Source: Pectinophora gossypiella (Eukaryota > Arthropoda > Insecta > Lepidoptera > Gelechiidae). From it: a stretch of 64,000 nucleotides of DNA. The notes beneath the pieces are model-generated. The model was given only the letters and a program-made list of their open reading frames with translations, made no database searches and was not told the DNA's origin. The translations under genes were made by a program, and so were the position numbers. Location: assembly GCF_024362695.1 (NCBI RefSeq), contig NC_065407.1:7812001-7876000 (forward strand). The letters are read 5' to 3'. Shown piece by piece: positions 1-10,169 of this stretch. Numbering within the stretch: the first letter of the stretch is position 1; each line of letters begins with the position of its first letter.

Positions 1-3000
1 AAAAGCCTACCAAACAAATCTTTCGCTAAACCAGACTGGTCTATCATACAAAATCTTAATTTAGCTGACCCTCAATTCTACATTAGTCGCCCGGTAGATA
101 TACTACTCGGGGCAGACATATACTCTAACATCATTTTGACTGGTATAATTAAGACTGAAGACGCGTCACAGCCGATGGCGCAACAGACTCAACTTGGCTG
201 GCTTTTATGCGGAAATGCGAGAACTTACCATTGTAACGTAGTGATCAACAATTTGGACGATATAAAACATTTTTGGGAAGTGGAAGATATTGAAGAACAA
301 GGAGAATTATCACAGGAAGAACTAAGTTGCATTAAACATTACCAAGAAAACGTGAAACGAAACATAGACGGAAGATACCAGGTGCGACTTCCCATGAAGC
401 CTAATTTTGAGGAAGAATTAGGAGAATCGAAAACAAAGGCTATAGCTCAATTTAGAAACATAGAAAGGAAATTTCAACGGCAAGAAAACTTAGTTAAAGC
501 CTATAAAACATTTATGAGAGAGTACAGTGACCTGCAACATATGACACCAGTAAACAGTAATTCGAAGAACGAGTGTTATTTGCCACACCACGGAGTGGAG
601 CGGGTCGAATCAACCACAACAAAATACAGGGTTGTATTTAATGCGTCCGCCAAAACGTCCACAGGATGCTCATTAAATGACCTGATGTACACTGGACCGA
701 ACTTACAACAGGATTTGCAGTCGCTTTTGATAAAGTGGAGACAATACAAGTATGCCTTTACTGCCGACATCGAAAAAATGTACCGACAGATACTGGTAAA
801 CGAAGAGGACCAGCCACTGCAACGAATAATATGGAGAGAGAGTCCAGAACAACCCTTACAAATATTTCAACTTAAAACAGTAACATATGGCACAAAAGCC
901 GCACCGTTTTTGGCCATGATGACTTTACGTAAACTAGCGACAGATGAAAGGCACAACTTCCCTAACGCAGCGAAAGTAGTAGAGGAGTCATTTTACATGG
1001 ATGACTTAGTACATGGGTGTTATACTATTAAACAAGCGACTGAACTAATTGACGAATTAATCAAACTTATGAAGTCGGGAGGATTTAACTTGCGGAAGTG
1101 GTCGTCAAATAATGAACAGGTATTAGAAAATATAAACATTGAAGAAAACAGAGAAGAAACAGTTTTTAAATTCAAAACAGAGAGCGTGTCAAAAACACTT
1201 GGTTTGTGCTGGAACCCAACCAACGATATATTCTTATTCAAATGTAACATATCCAAATTATCGCCTAAACCAACAAAAAGAAACCTTTTATCTGAAATAT
1301 CTAAACTTTTCGACCCCTTAGGTTGGTTGTCACCCATCAGCACAAAACTAAAAATTATATTCCAGAAAGTCTGGAAAGAAAACACTCATTGGGACGAGCG
1401 GGTGTCAGATGACATCTATGACGCGTGGTCTAAAGTACAAGCAGACATTGACAGAATAAACGACTACAAAGTGCCTAGATGGATATCATCGAATGAGAAT
1501 GACGTCATCGAACTACATGGGTTCTGTGACGCTTCTATCGAGGCATATGCTTGTGTGGTATACGCGAGAGTGAAAAACACTAACAACGTAATATTGATCG
1601 CCGGAAAATCAAAACTTGTACCACACAAGAAAACACTAACATTACCGAGATTGGAGCTGAGCGGTGCTTATTTATTATCGAAGCTCATGAATAAAGTAAA
1701 ACAATCACTAAACAAACATTTAATCGAAACATTTGGATGGACGGATTCTAGGATCGTTCTCGGTTGGTTGCAAGGTGAACCTAATCGCTGGAAGCCTTTC
1801 GTTGCCAACCGAGTAAAACAAATACAAGAAGTGATGCCTGAGAACGAGTGGAGGTATGTAAAATCATCAGAGAATCCGGCGGATGCTGCAAGCCGAGGCC
1901 TGACAGCATCTCAATTAGTCGAACATTCACTATGGTGGCAAGGTCCGGAGTGGTTGCCCACATTTACACCTGAAAATGAAAATCAAACATTTAACACTAC
2001 AGAAGAGAAGAAAAAGTCATACTCGATAAATGCAGTTCAAGAAAAAGCAGATGATAACATAATCGACCGTTTACTAGAAAAACATAACACGTTCAGGAAA
2101 GTGCAACGTATCATTTGCTGGATTTTGCGTGCACTGACCCGTAAACAAAACAAATTACCTACGACATATATTACATTACAAGAATTGCAGAAAGCTAAGT
2201 CAGTGATTATAAAACATGTGCAGTTGAATGAATTTAGAACGGAAATAAACTACTTACGTAAACATGAAAAGGTTGAATCGAAGAGCAGTCTTTTACATTT
2301 AAATCCATTTATTGACGGAGAAGACATCTTGCGAGTTGGAGGTCGCTTGAGAGAAGCAAACATTTCGGCGGAAATGAGGCACCCAAAAATCATACCGAAG
2401 GAGTCTCGTTTGACCACACTACTAATTGACTGGGCACATAAAGACACTTTTCATGGAGGAGCTACGGTGACGATGGCCAAGCTGAGGCAAGAGTATTGGA
2501 TTCCAGGAGGGAACAACGTGGTGAAGAAACAATTGAGGCAGTGTGTGACGTGCCGTAGAAATGAAGGAAAGAGGCAGCAACAACTGATGGGAGATTTGCC
2601 TGCAGCTAGAGTCAACGAAGCGACGCCATTCTACCACACTGGAGTGGACTATACCGGGTTTGTTGACATCAAGGCCAACAAGGGACGCGGAATGAAAACA
2701 CTAAAGGGCTACATTGCTATTTTCATATGTATGGTGACCAAAGCCGTGCATTTGGAATTAGTGACGGAGCTTACAAGTTCAGCGTTTCTTGCTGCGCTAC
2801 GACGTATGTCTGCAAGAAGAGGAGCCCCGCGTCACTTATACAGTGACAACGGAACAAACTTCGTTGGCGCTAACAGGATACTGCAAGAAGAGTGGCAGCA
2901 ACTTCGTAACATCTTCAAAGACAGTTTTCTTAACGAAGTAACAGAGATGCAAATAGAGTGGCGTTTTAACGCCCCATCCTGGCCTAGTGCTGGAGGTCTG

Positions 3001-5544
3001 TGGGAGCGTGCCGTACGGAGCCTGAAACACCACTTGAAGAGAGTTATAGGAGAACAGAAGCTTACATTCGAGGAGTACGCCACCATGTTATGCCAGCTCG
3101 AAGCTTGTCTCAACTCACGACCATTGTGTTCGCTAACCGAGAATATAGACGACATAGAGTTCCTCACACCAGCTAGTTTTCTGACAGGAAGGTCAGGTGT
3201 CACCGTCATTGAAACAGAAGAAGACGGAAGATCGCGGTGGGCCCTAACTCAGAAAATATTCAGCGATACCTGGAAGAAATGGAAAATAGAATACTTGAGC
3301 CAGTTAACAGCAAGGCGAAAATGGCAAACGCCACAACATAACATTACAATCGGAGATGTAGTCGTGATTCATGAAGAAAACTTACCACCAGGGAAATGGG
3401 CGTTGGGCAGAGTTGTGGAAACTCATCCGGGGTGCGACGGATACACTAGAGTGGTGACATTAAAAACAAAAAACGGAGTGATGAAGAGGCCAGTAGTGAA
3501 ACTGGCTGTATTACCATTAGAAAAATCTAAACAAGAAAAAGAAACGACATGTGAGGAAGATAACAGTGATGATAAGGAAAGTAAGAAAGCTGGAACAAAA
3601 GGAGGAAGTTACCTAACAACATTCTGGATGACTTTATTGTTTTTGATGATGATTGTGGCTACTGGAAACTGCATTGACGTGATTTCATTAAACAAAACAC
3701 AAGGATTTTATTTTGATAAATTGGGAAAAATGCAGATAATTAGAGATGAGTGGAGATTAGTTGCATACTATAATATGAATCCGTACTGGGAAGGCACATC
3801 CGCATACGTAAAATATAACGAACAACTCGAAAGTATATGCCTACAAATTAAAAACTTAGGGCATTGTAATATTATAATGTTACAATTACGTCATTCGTAC
3901 AATGAACTTCAACATTATAATAAAATCCTATTAAAACATCAACTGAAACAGGAGACACGTAAACGACGCGGCCTAATAAACGGAATCGGAAACATCGCGA
4001 ACACATTATTTGGCGTATTGGATGACAGATTCGCAGAGCAATACCAAAGGGACATTGAACTAGTTAAACATAATGAAAAACATCTGGTAAACTTGTGGAA
4101 AAACCAAACATCAATTGTTGAGGCCGAGTATAACTTACTGAAAAGAACCGAGGAGGCTATCCAGAAACAGCATAAACTTATTAATCAACAATTAATATCC
4201 CTAGAAAAAACTACAAACACTATGGCAAAAGTAATATCAACTGCTGAGAGCATGTCCCAATTCACGGTGGTCGCCATGGCAGCTAATAATCTATTAACAC
4301 ATTTGAGAAACATTCTAGAAGCCTTACTAGATACTATCACCAACGTTTATGACGGCAAAATGAACATTCACGTTATCGAACCCCAACAACTGCAACTAGA
4401 ACTGAACACTATATCCAGACAGCTAGTAGGAGACCTGACACTCCCAATAGAAAACATTCAGAGAGGATTAGAAAGTATATACCACCTACTGAAAATTAAG
4501 GCACGAATAACTGACGACTACATGATAGTCGAGATTCGGATCCCACTTATAACAAGAGATAATTATGACATATTCAACATCATACCTGTACCGCGCCGCG
4601 CAGGTGAAAATATGATATCTATAAAGCCGATAGAAAACCACTTAGCTATCAACTTACAAAAAGATGCGTTTATACCAATACCAGAGAAAGACTTACAACA
4701 ATGCATTTCGCGTGACGTAACTACCTACATGTGTTACCTAAAGGTACCTATATTTAAAATGACAACCGATAACGATTTGTGTATCAAAGATGAGATAAAT
4801 CAATGCAAAACAAACATAGAGACTTGTCAGAGCAAATGGATAAGTTTATCAAAAACAAATCAATATTTTTATTTCTGTTGTAATCGGTGTCAGTTACGTA
4901 CTATGTGCAAGGATCAGATTACAGCACATACTTTGAATGAATCTAACATAATTAGTGCGGAAGAAAACTGTATACTAAAATCAGATAACTTTACGGTACA
5001 TTCTCATCAAGTCATGGAGAGTAAAACGGATGTAACATTCGATATACAAGTTCCAAAAATTGACCCCATAAACCACGTGATGAATATATCATTCAGAATT
5101 CAAGAAGAAAACTTTACATTATACAATGAAGACGAGTTGAAGAACATTGGCGAGAGAGTAAAGATGATGAAAGAAAGTCAGCCTATATCTGAAGAAGTTT
5201 CTGTGCACGACGTTCATCAATATGCTTCCATATACTCTCTGTGGGGATTTGGAATACTTGGAGTAATAATATTAGCATATCGAAGAGCGAAATGTTACTA
5301 CAACGTGAGGAGAATATCAAGAAATTCATCTTCGTTGAGGGAGGTTGAGAGAGGTGCCGACGACGCAGCCGCGGGCGGCAGGCGCAGCGCACGCGCCGCG
5401 GCGCCGCCGCCGCAACCCGCCGTGCGTGTAGTGAATGAAGTAGTAGAAGTGCGCGAGTGTAAACAAAAACAAGAAGAAAGTGTCGAGTGTAGTGTATCTG
5501 ATAAGGGGAACTCTCCAATTTTTAGAAAATTGTCTTTTAAATAA
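1..5544 (+). CDS. BEL/Pao Pol polyprotein continuous with a fusion-type envelope domain (5' partial)
   Basis: The frame is open from the first base; the first in-window Met is at 136, but the bases before it encode the end of a DUF1758-type aspartic protease (a DxLLGAD-like motif and a TxLGW motif). Numbering from that Met, the RT follows, with the catalytic YMDD at residues 287-290 (nt 994-1005). Then come RNase H, an HHCC integrase zinc finger (about nt 2430-2570), an rve integrase core with the GLWERAV signature near nt 2996, and a DUF5641-like end. A hydrophobic signal-like stretch (about nt 3620-3675) starts the env-like part. It has an RKRR furin-type site at nt 3958-3969 followed by a Gly/Ile-rich fusion-peptide-like segment, heptad-rich helices, many cysteines and a transmembrane segment (about nt 5221-5280). 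The architecture resembles the F-like envelope proteins of insect errantiviruses and baculoviruses. Pol and env share one frame with no stop, so env would need splicing or proteolysis to be released. Confidence 0.9.
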   Translation, partial: KSLPNKSFAKPDWSIIQNLNLADPQFYISRPVDILLGADIYSNIILTGIIKTEDASQPMAQQTQLGWLLCGNARTYHCNVVINNLDDIKHFWEVEDIEEQGELSQEELSCIKHYQENVKRNIDGRYQVRLPMKPNFEEELGESKTKAIAQFRNIERKFQRQENLVKAYKTFMREYSDLQHMTPVNSNSKNECYLPHHGVERVESTTTKYRVVFNASAKTSTGCSLNDLMYTGPNLQQDLQSLLIKWRQYKYAFTADIEKMYRQILVNEEDQPLQRIIWRESPEQPLQIFQLKTVTYGTKAAPFLAMMTLRKLATDERHNFPNAAKVVEESFYMDDLVHGCYTIKQATELIDELIKLMKSGGFNLRKWSSNNEQVLENINIEENREETVFKFKTESVSKTLGLCWNPTNDIFLFKCNISKLSPKPTKRNLLSEISKLFDPLGWLSPISTKLKIIFQKVWKENTHWDERVSDDIYDAWSKVQADIDRINDYKVPRWISSNENDVIELHGFCDASIEAYACVVYARVKNTNNVILIAGKSKLVPHKKTLTLPRLELSGAYLLSKLMNKVKQSLNKHLIETFGWTDSRIVLGWLQGEPNRWKPFVANRVKQIQEVMPENEWRYVKSSENPADAASRGLTASQLVEHSLWWQGPEWLPTFTPENENQTFNTTEEKKKSYSINAVQEKADDNIIDRLLEKHNTFRKVQRIICWILRALTRKQNKLPTTYITLQELQKAKSVIIKHVQLNEFRTEINYLRKHEKVESKSSLLHLNPFIDGEDILRVGGRLREANISAEMRHPKIIPKESRLTTLLIDWAHKDTFHGGATVTMAKLRQEYWIPGGNNVVKKQLRQCVTCRRNEGKRQQQLMGDLPAARVNEATPFYHTGVDYTGFVDIKANKGRGMKTLKGYIAIFICMVTKAVHLELVTELTSSAFLAALRRMSARRGAPRHLYSDNGTNFVGANRILQEEWQQLRNIFKDSFLNEVTEMQIEWRFNAPSWPSAGGLWERAVRSLKHHLKRVIGEQKLTFEEYATMLCQLEACLNSRPLCSLTENIDDIEFLTPASFLTGRSGVTVIETEEDGRSRWALTQKIFSDTWKKWKIEYLSQLTARRKWQTPQHNITIGDVVVIHEENLPPGKWALGRVVETHPGCDGYTRVVTLKTKNGVMKRPVVKLAVLPLEKSKQEKETTCEEDNSDDKESKKAGTKGGSYLTTFWMTLLFLMMIVATGNCIDVISLNKTQGFYFDKLGKMQIIRDEWRLVAYYNMNPYWEGTSAYVKYNEQLESICLQIKNLGHCNIIMLQLRHSYNELQHYNKILLKHQLKQETRKRRGLINGIGNIANTLFGVLDDRFAEQYQRDIELVKHNEKHLVNLWKNQTSIVEAEYNLLKRTEEAIQKQHKLINQQLISLEKTTNTMAKVISTAESMSQFTVVAMAANNLLTHLRNILEALLDTITNVYDGKMNIHVIEPQQLQLELNTISRQLVGDLTLPIENIQRGLESIYHLLKIKARITDDYMIVEIRIPLITRDNYDIFNIIPVPRRAGENMISIKPIENHLAINLQKDAFIPIPEKDLQQCISRDVTTYMCYLKVPIFKMTTDNDLCIKDEINQCKTNIETCQSKWISLSKTNQYFYFCCNRCQLRTMCKDQITAHTLNESNIISAEENCILKSDNFTVHSHQVMESKTDVTFDIQVPKIDPINHVMNISFRIQEENFTLYNEDELKNIGERVKMMKESQPISEEVSVHDVHQYASIYSLWGFGILGVIILAYRRAKCYYNVRRISRNSSSLREVERGADDAAAGGRRSARAAAPPPQPAVRVVNEVVEVRECKQKQEESVECSVSDKGNSPIFRKLSFK

Positions 5545-6012
5545 TGTCTCATATTTTATTGTTTTTTGTATATTTTGTCAAACTTAACTGTTAACTTTAA
5601 ATTGTAGTTCAAGTTATCGTTTGCCCCCGGCAATATGTTCGGTGTAATACACCAAACACGCGTCTAACGCAAACACGTTATGTGTCGTCAGCACATTGCC
5701 GACGCATCGCGGTAATTTATATTTTATAATTAGTGCATTTTTCGGTATCGGCGCGACCGGGTGCATTCGAAACATATTAACATTCAACATTTATTCTACT
5801 TTAGTAAACATTAATTATCTCCAGAACTGTCTTTTAATAATCAACACTCACTGACAATCCTCACTACTGAGCTAACCGAACAACCCCAGTTAGTAGTCAT
5901 TATGTCAAAAAGGACACAATTCCTCAGTCGGAAGAAAAGAGCTGCACGCGTTTTATGTTTTTTTTTATTCACAGCATAGAATACTACAGTAATAAAAGTC
6001 TGTAATAACACA
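1..6012 (+). mobile_element. BEL/Pao LTR retroelement with env-like domain, 5' end outside the window
   Basis: The element enters the window already inside its protease region, runs through reverse transcriptase, RNase H, integrase and an env-like domain, and ends in a non-coding 3' tail that probably contains the 3' LTR. The BEL/Pao assignment rests on domain order and on recognisable BEL/Pao motifs in the protein. The coding frame has no stop or frameshift over more than 5.5 kb, which suggests a young copy. It lies just upstream of, and in the same orientation as, the exons at 6129-7494, so it may sit in an intron of that gene. The 5' LTR, gag and primer-binding site are not visible, so completeness cannot be judged. 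Confidence 0.9.
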
Positions 6013-6128
6013 CCATAGTCCTGATTTGGTAAAAAGATGTGGCTTCTTCGACTTCTAGGTATCTATATCATGAAACGAGGTAGTAGACCAAAGAGGCAGT
6101 CGTAACATTGCTTTAATAACAATGAAAG
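5545..6128 (+). other. Retroelement 3' non-coding tail / probable 3' LTR, then host intron
   Basis: No coding sequence is seen. The stretch starts directly after the env stop. An AATAAA at 5991-5996 followed by a TGTAATAACA end near 6012 is what an LTR 3' boundary could look like, and TG starts are possible at 5604 or about 5638. With no 5' LTR in the window the limits cannot be fixed. From about 6013 to 6128 the sequence reads like the host intron that precedes the next exon. Confidence 0.4.
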
Positions 6129-7494
6129 GTGGAGAGAAGATCCCCGGTGGGGCGCGCGGCGGAGGCGCGGGCGTCGTTCGCTAAGGGGGAGCCCGGCGCG
6201 GAGACGCGCGACACGGGGCAGGGGCGGCCCGGGCCGCCCGCGGCCGCCCCGCCCGGCCCGCCGCGGCCAGGCAGGGACTCGCCAGAGAGAACTCAGGTTA
6301 GATATCAGTGCTTCGTCGACATCTTAATATGATTTCTAATATTATCACAGGATATCGTTGTGGATTGGCTCGCGAGATATAGATTTGTATGTTTTTTTAA
6401 ATGATTGTCTTAAGCAAGGTTTTCATTAACATACGAGTATTCTCGGACTGAGTGAGCTTCGATTGTTACTCAGACGCTACTCGTAACGTGTAAACATAAG
6501 ATTCGAGCGCACTCGGTTCGAGAGTACTCGTATAGTGAAAACTCGGCTTTTAGCAGGAACCTATGGACAAGCCCCGGCGCGAGTCAGTGGACCGACCCGC
6601 GGGTAACCGCGCGGACACGCCGCCGCGCCGCCCGCCCCCGCCCGCGCCGCCGACGTCGGCGCCGCCCGGCCCTACGTCAGCGCCGCCCCGCCTCACACGA
6701 GCTCTCACACACGCGGCAGGCGCGCCGCCCGCCGTGCATCATGACCTACCCGCGGTAAACATTGTAATTGATTTTCTTCTTTCTCAATCATTTTTCATCA
6801 TTAAATCTTTGACATAAATATGTATTATTCAACTTCTTGTAACTAACTACTAGTGCGCCGACCGACAATGTTACTATAAAATCTATAATTATCAATCTTG
6901 TTCTTCCACTGTTATTAACAATAATTATGTAAGCACTATGTAGCTGTATCTATGGCTACTACATACCCGTAGTACACTGTTTCTCATTAGTTCCTCAATA
7001 TTCACAGCTTCCTCCACGCGTGGGCGTGGGCCTGGCGCGGCCGGCCGGCCCGCCGCCCGCCCTGCCGCCGCGGCAACACTCCGCCGCTGCTGACCTTACT
7101 GCATCCAAGTAAGTCTAATAATTTGCTTTCTAACCATTCTTTCATCCATGTATGTAGATAACGAGATAGTAGCTTTAAAACTGGCAACGAGATAAGAAAA
7201 GCGAAACTCATCCTGGGTCTTCGATTACTCAGAAATTCCTAATATGAATCACTAAGTTAGTCTTTGCACGTTTCACTTCCAGTAGTTAATTAAAATATAA
7301 TTGTCAGGATGACGGCGAGCGGACTGCTAGGCGGCGACAGCGGCGGCAGCCCGGCGCGGCGGGGGGCGCAGCGCCAGGGCTCCATCAGCGCACCCTTCGC
7401 GCCCACCAACCCCTTCGCGACGCCCCGACACGCAGAGTTCGTCATCCCGCAGCGTAACAACGTGCGCCGCTCCTCCACCGCTGACCGATCTTAA
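6129..7494 (+). CDS. Proline/glycine-rich protein, last four exons (5' part outside)
   Basis: I do not recognise this gene. Four GC-rich blocks in AT-rich surroundings join in phase: 6129-6296, 6549-6754, 7007-7110 (ending in a phase-2 codon before GTAAGT) and 7308-7494 (after TTGTCAG), ending in TAA. The joined C-terminus is rich in Pro, Ala, Arg and Gly, with long PP-rich runs in the second and third exons. The last exon carries an NPF tripeptide (a motif that EH domains bind in endocytic proteins) and ends in a Ser/Arg-rich tail. Upstream exons must lie left of the retroelement or outside the window. The proline-rich tail with NPF would fit an endocytic or synaptic adaptor, but that is a guess. 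The first acceptor (AATGAAAG at 6121-6128) has a weak pyrimidine tract. Confidence 0.6.
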
Positions 7495-10169
7495 ATATAC
7501 CACCACTACATTTGTGTTTCTAATTCCAGTCCAAAAGTCAAGTAGTTGGAGCGTTGTTCATTACCTACTTTGCAGATATTTATTTTGGGAAAGGCGGCAA
7601 AATAAATCGCTAAATATAGGCTCAATCGTGTCTGGACGATGTGTGGAAACCATCCTCGTAAACGATTGATACAACCTAGCTAGACCTACTGATTTCAGGC
7701 CGACGTTCGCATCTCTGACTCAGTCTTGAAATTATCTTATGGGCTTGTTTGAAATCACTCAATTTCAATGATGACAGCACATATCACTCTTCCTCTTTCT
7801 GCATTAGGGCCACAACTACCGTTGTCACAACGAAAGTAAATTTTCTTACCTCTAATGATATGGAATTACTACCTTTTGCGTTTCACGTAGATCCCAAACC
7901 GACCTTAAATTCAGTGTTAGGACATTTTTCACGTTAATTTTCGTCTAACATAACAAAATCTCACGACGTTACGTTACGTTAGTCGGACACATCCATTGCA
8001 TGATGAACTAAGTATCTATGCTTCGCCGAGCTTTTTGTTAGACCAATGTGTTAGGTGATGAGTCATATCGCCGTCTTATAACGGTCGAACCAACTGATTG
8101 TGAAACTCACAGAATAGAAAAGGTCCATTTCTCGTCGAACTGATTAAATATAGGCCCAGTTGAGAGTCAGCGTAAAGTAGGTTGCTATTTTTGGACTAGA
8201 ATTTTAAATAATTTGTTTAACCAGCTGCTTACGTTTCATTTACCAATAAAACATGGAAATTGTGAGCAAGCCTACGCATTGTTACTTGCCAAAACACACC
8301 TAAAAAATATGTAGGTAAGTACTTATTCTACCCATCACATAATTCAATGTGGTACTTAACCTAAGTAAATTACACGACTACAATCGCAGTATATTCCTTA
8401 TAAATCAACCCGGCGGTCTTTATAAGTGAGATTGATACAATACTATATGCAAGTAATCACTCCATAATTTTCGCTAATGCATTACCTTTTACTGACTCTG
8501 TTATCTAATAAATACCACAACAACAGAATAGTATTTGTTTCACACCCGTCCGTGTCGTGAAATAGTAGATACCAAAATATTATTGTATAATATAGGAAAT
8601 ATTTCTGGACTAAAGTTGTCATCAACGATTATTCTGTAACAGAGTCGATAAAATATTTCATAAATTCATTATCAAATTAAATGTATAACTTGAAAGTGAT
8701 GTTATCAATAATAAATAAAATATTAAATGGTAGGTACTAGACTAAGGCTTTTGCCCCTGCTGTTCCTAGCAAGTGTTGATACCTACGTGACATATTTTTC
8801 ATAAGAAGCGTAATAATTGTAACAATAAAGTCACTCAATTTGTAGAGAAAGATATTATGTTATTGAAATATTTATATTGTTAATTATTTGTGCTAATAAA
8901 TAAACTACATTCTGTGTCGTGGTATATTTATCCCTTTTGTTTTGTTTTTGTTAAGAGAAAACACTTGCTTTTCGAGTTAAGAACTTTTATTTTAATGTTT
9001 CTTACCTATATTTAAAACAGTACAGATAGACATATACGTTTAATTGTGATATCCTAATTAAGGACTCAGTAAAAATACCAACACAAGTTCAGTATTCAGC
9101 ATGGATAAGTATAAATACTTAATGTTTGTATCACAGAGTTCTTTGTAATTTACTATGATCCAGTCAATAGAAGCGTTTATTTTACATGCTGATGTACTTT
9201 AATGTGTTATATTAGATACATCATTTTTACAAGTAAAATATACTAATAATTACAATACTGACGCATCTTCACAACGCAAAATGTGATACCTATATTTGTA
9301 TTTATTAGGCAATCAACAGTCGACAAGTAATTTAGTCTCGATTTCGTAAAGCTTTTCAAATAGGTACAAACGAGGTTTCAAGTAAGTTAACTTAATCCTT
9401 CAATAAGGTAGGTATATACACGTTTAACACCTTACCATTAAAAAATAAACAAGCAGTGAATGTGTATAAAGTATTTGAAGCAAAAAAAATACAATTATCG
9501 AATAATTTAATTGAACTTTACTTATACATGTTTACAGATTGTTTATTTTTTAATGGTTTATAAAGTCGGTTTATCTAAAACATTAAAAGTAATCTACTTC
9601 AGACTTATATTTCTTACAGTACTTTTGAATCGAACACTGTTCGATAAATCATTTTGTGCAAGTGAGTTGATCACAAAACACCTTTTCCACGCTCCAGTAT
9701 CAACTATTAATAAAAAACAATAGGAATAATTCTTCATAAAAAAACGAAAACAATACAAATATTTTCTTTAGTTTTCCAATCTTTAACAATTCTAATGGAT
9801 ATATAACAGACAGAGATCCCTTTGATTCAGTCATCAATCATCATAGTAGTTTTTTAGTTTTTTTCATTTACCTACACAACACGAAAAATATTGCATTATT
9901 GCTCATATTTTACCCTTCTGTTCGATTATCTCTATACAAACTACTGCTTCACATTTCGAAACAAAACATAAAAACTACCACATTTTAAGTATACAGAAAA
10001 CATACTTATGTACTAACACACGTTCTTGTAGTTTTTAATAAAATTATAAACTTGTTGAATAAATTAATTTGATTATGATTTCTGACAGCGCTCAGTTGTC
10101 CACCCAAGATATATTCCGATACATTACAAAACTGGCTCAATGAATGATTCCGATGTTGATGGAAATCTA
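7495..10169. other. 3' UTR of the proline-rich gene, then intergenic AT-rich DNA
   Basis: No supportable coding sequence. AATAAA-type signals occur about 1.4 kb after the stop (8894-8903) and are a plausible polyadenylation site. A fragment at about 7960-8110 belongs to a dispersed family seen again near 11800 and 52600 (core GCATGATGAACTAAGT). Short ORFs in the rest look random. Confidence 0.5.
7960..8110 (+). repeat. Dispersed repeat, GCATGATGAACTAAGT family, copy 1
   Basis: The core GCATGATGAACTAAGT is followed by a TTTTTGTTAGACC-like segment and a TCATATCGCCGTC-like segment. The same order occurs at 52565-52690, and a short form occurs at 11800-11835. I know this as a common moth-genome pattern but cannot name the family. 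Confidence 0.55.

Noticed and set aside
576..5552. Minus-strand ORFs of 60-125 aa across the retroelement
   Set aside because: They are shadows of the long plus-strand frame and have no protein-like features.
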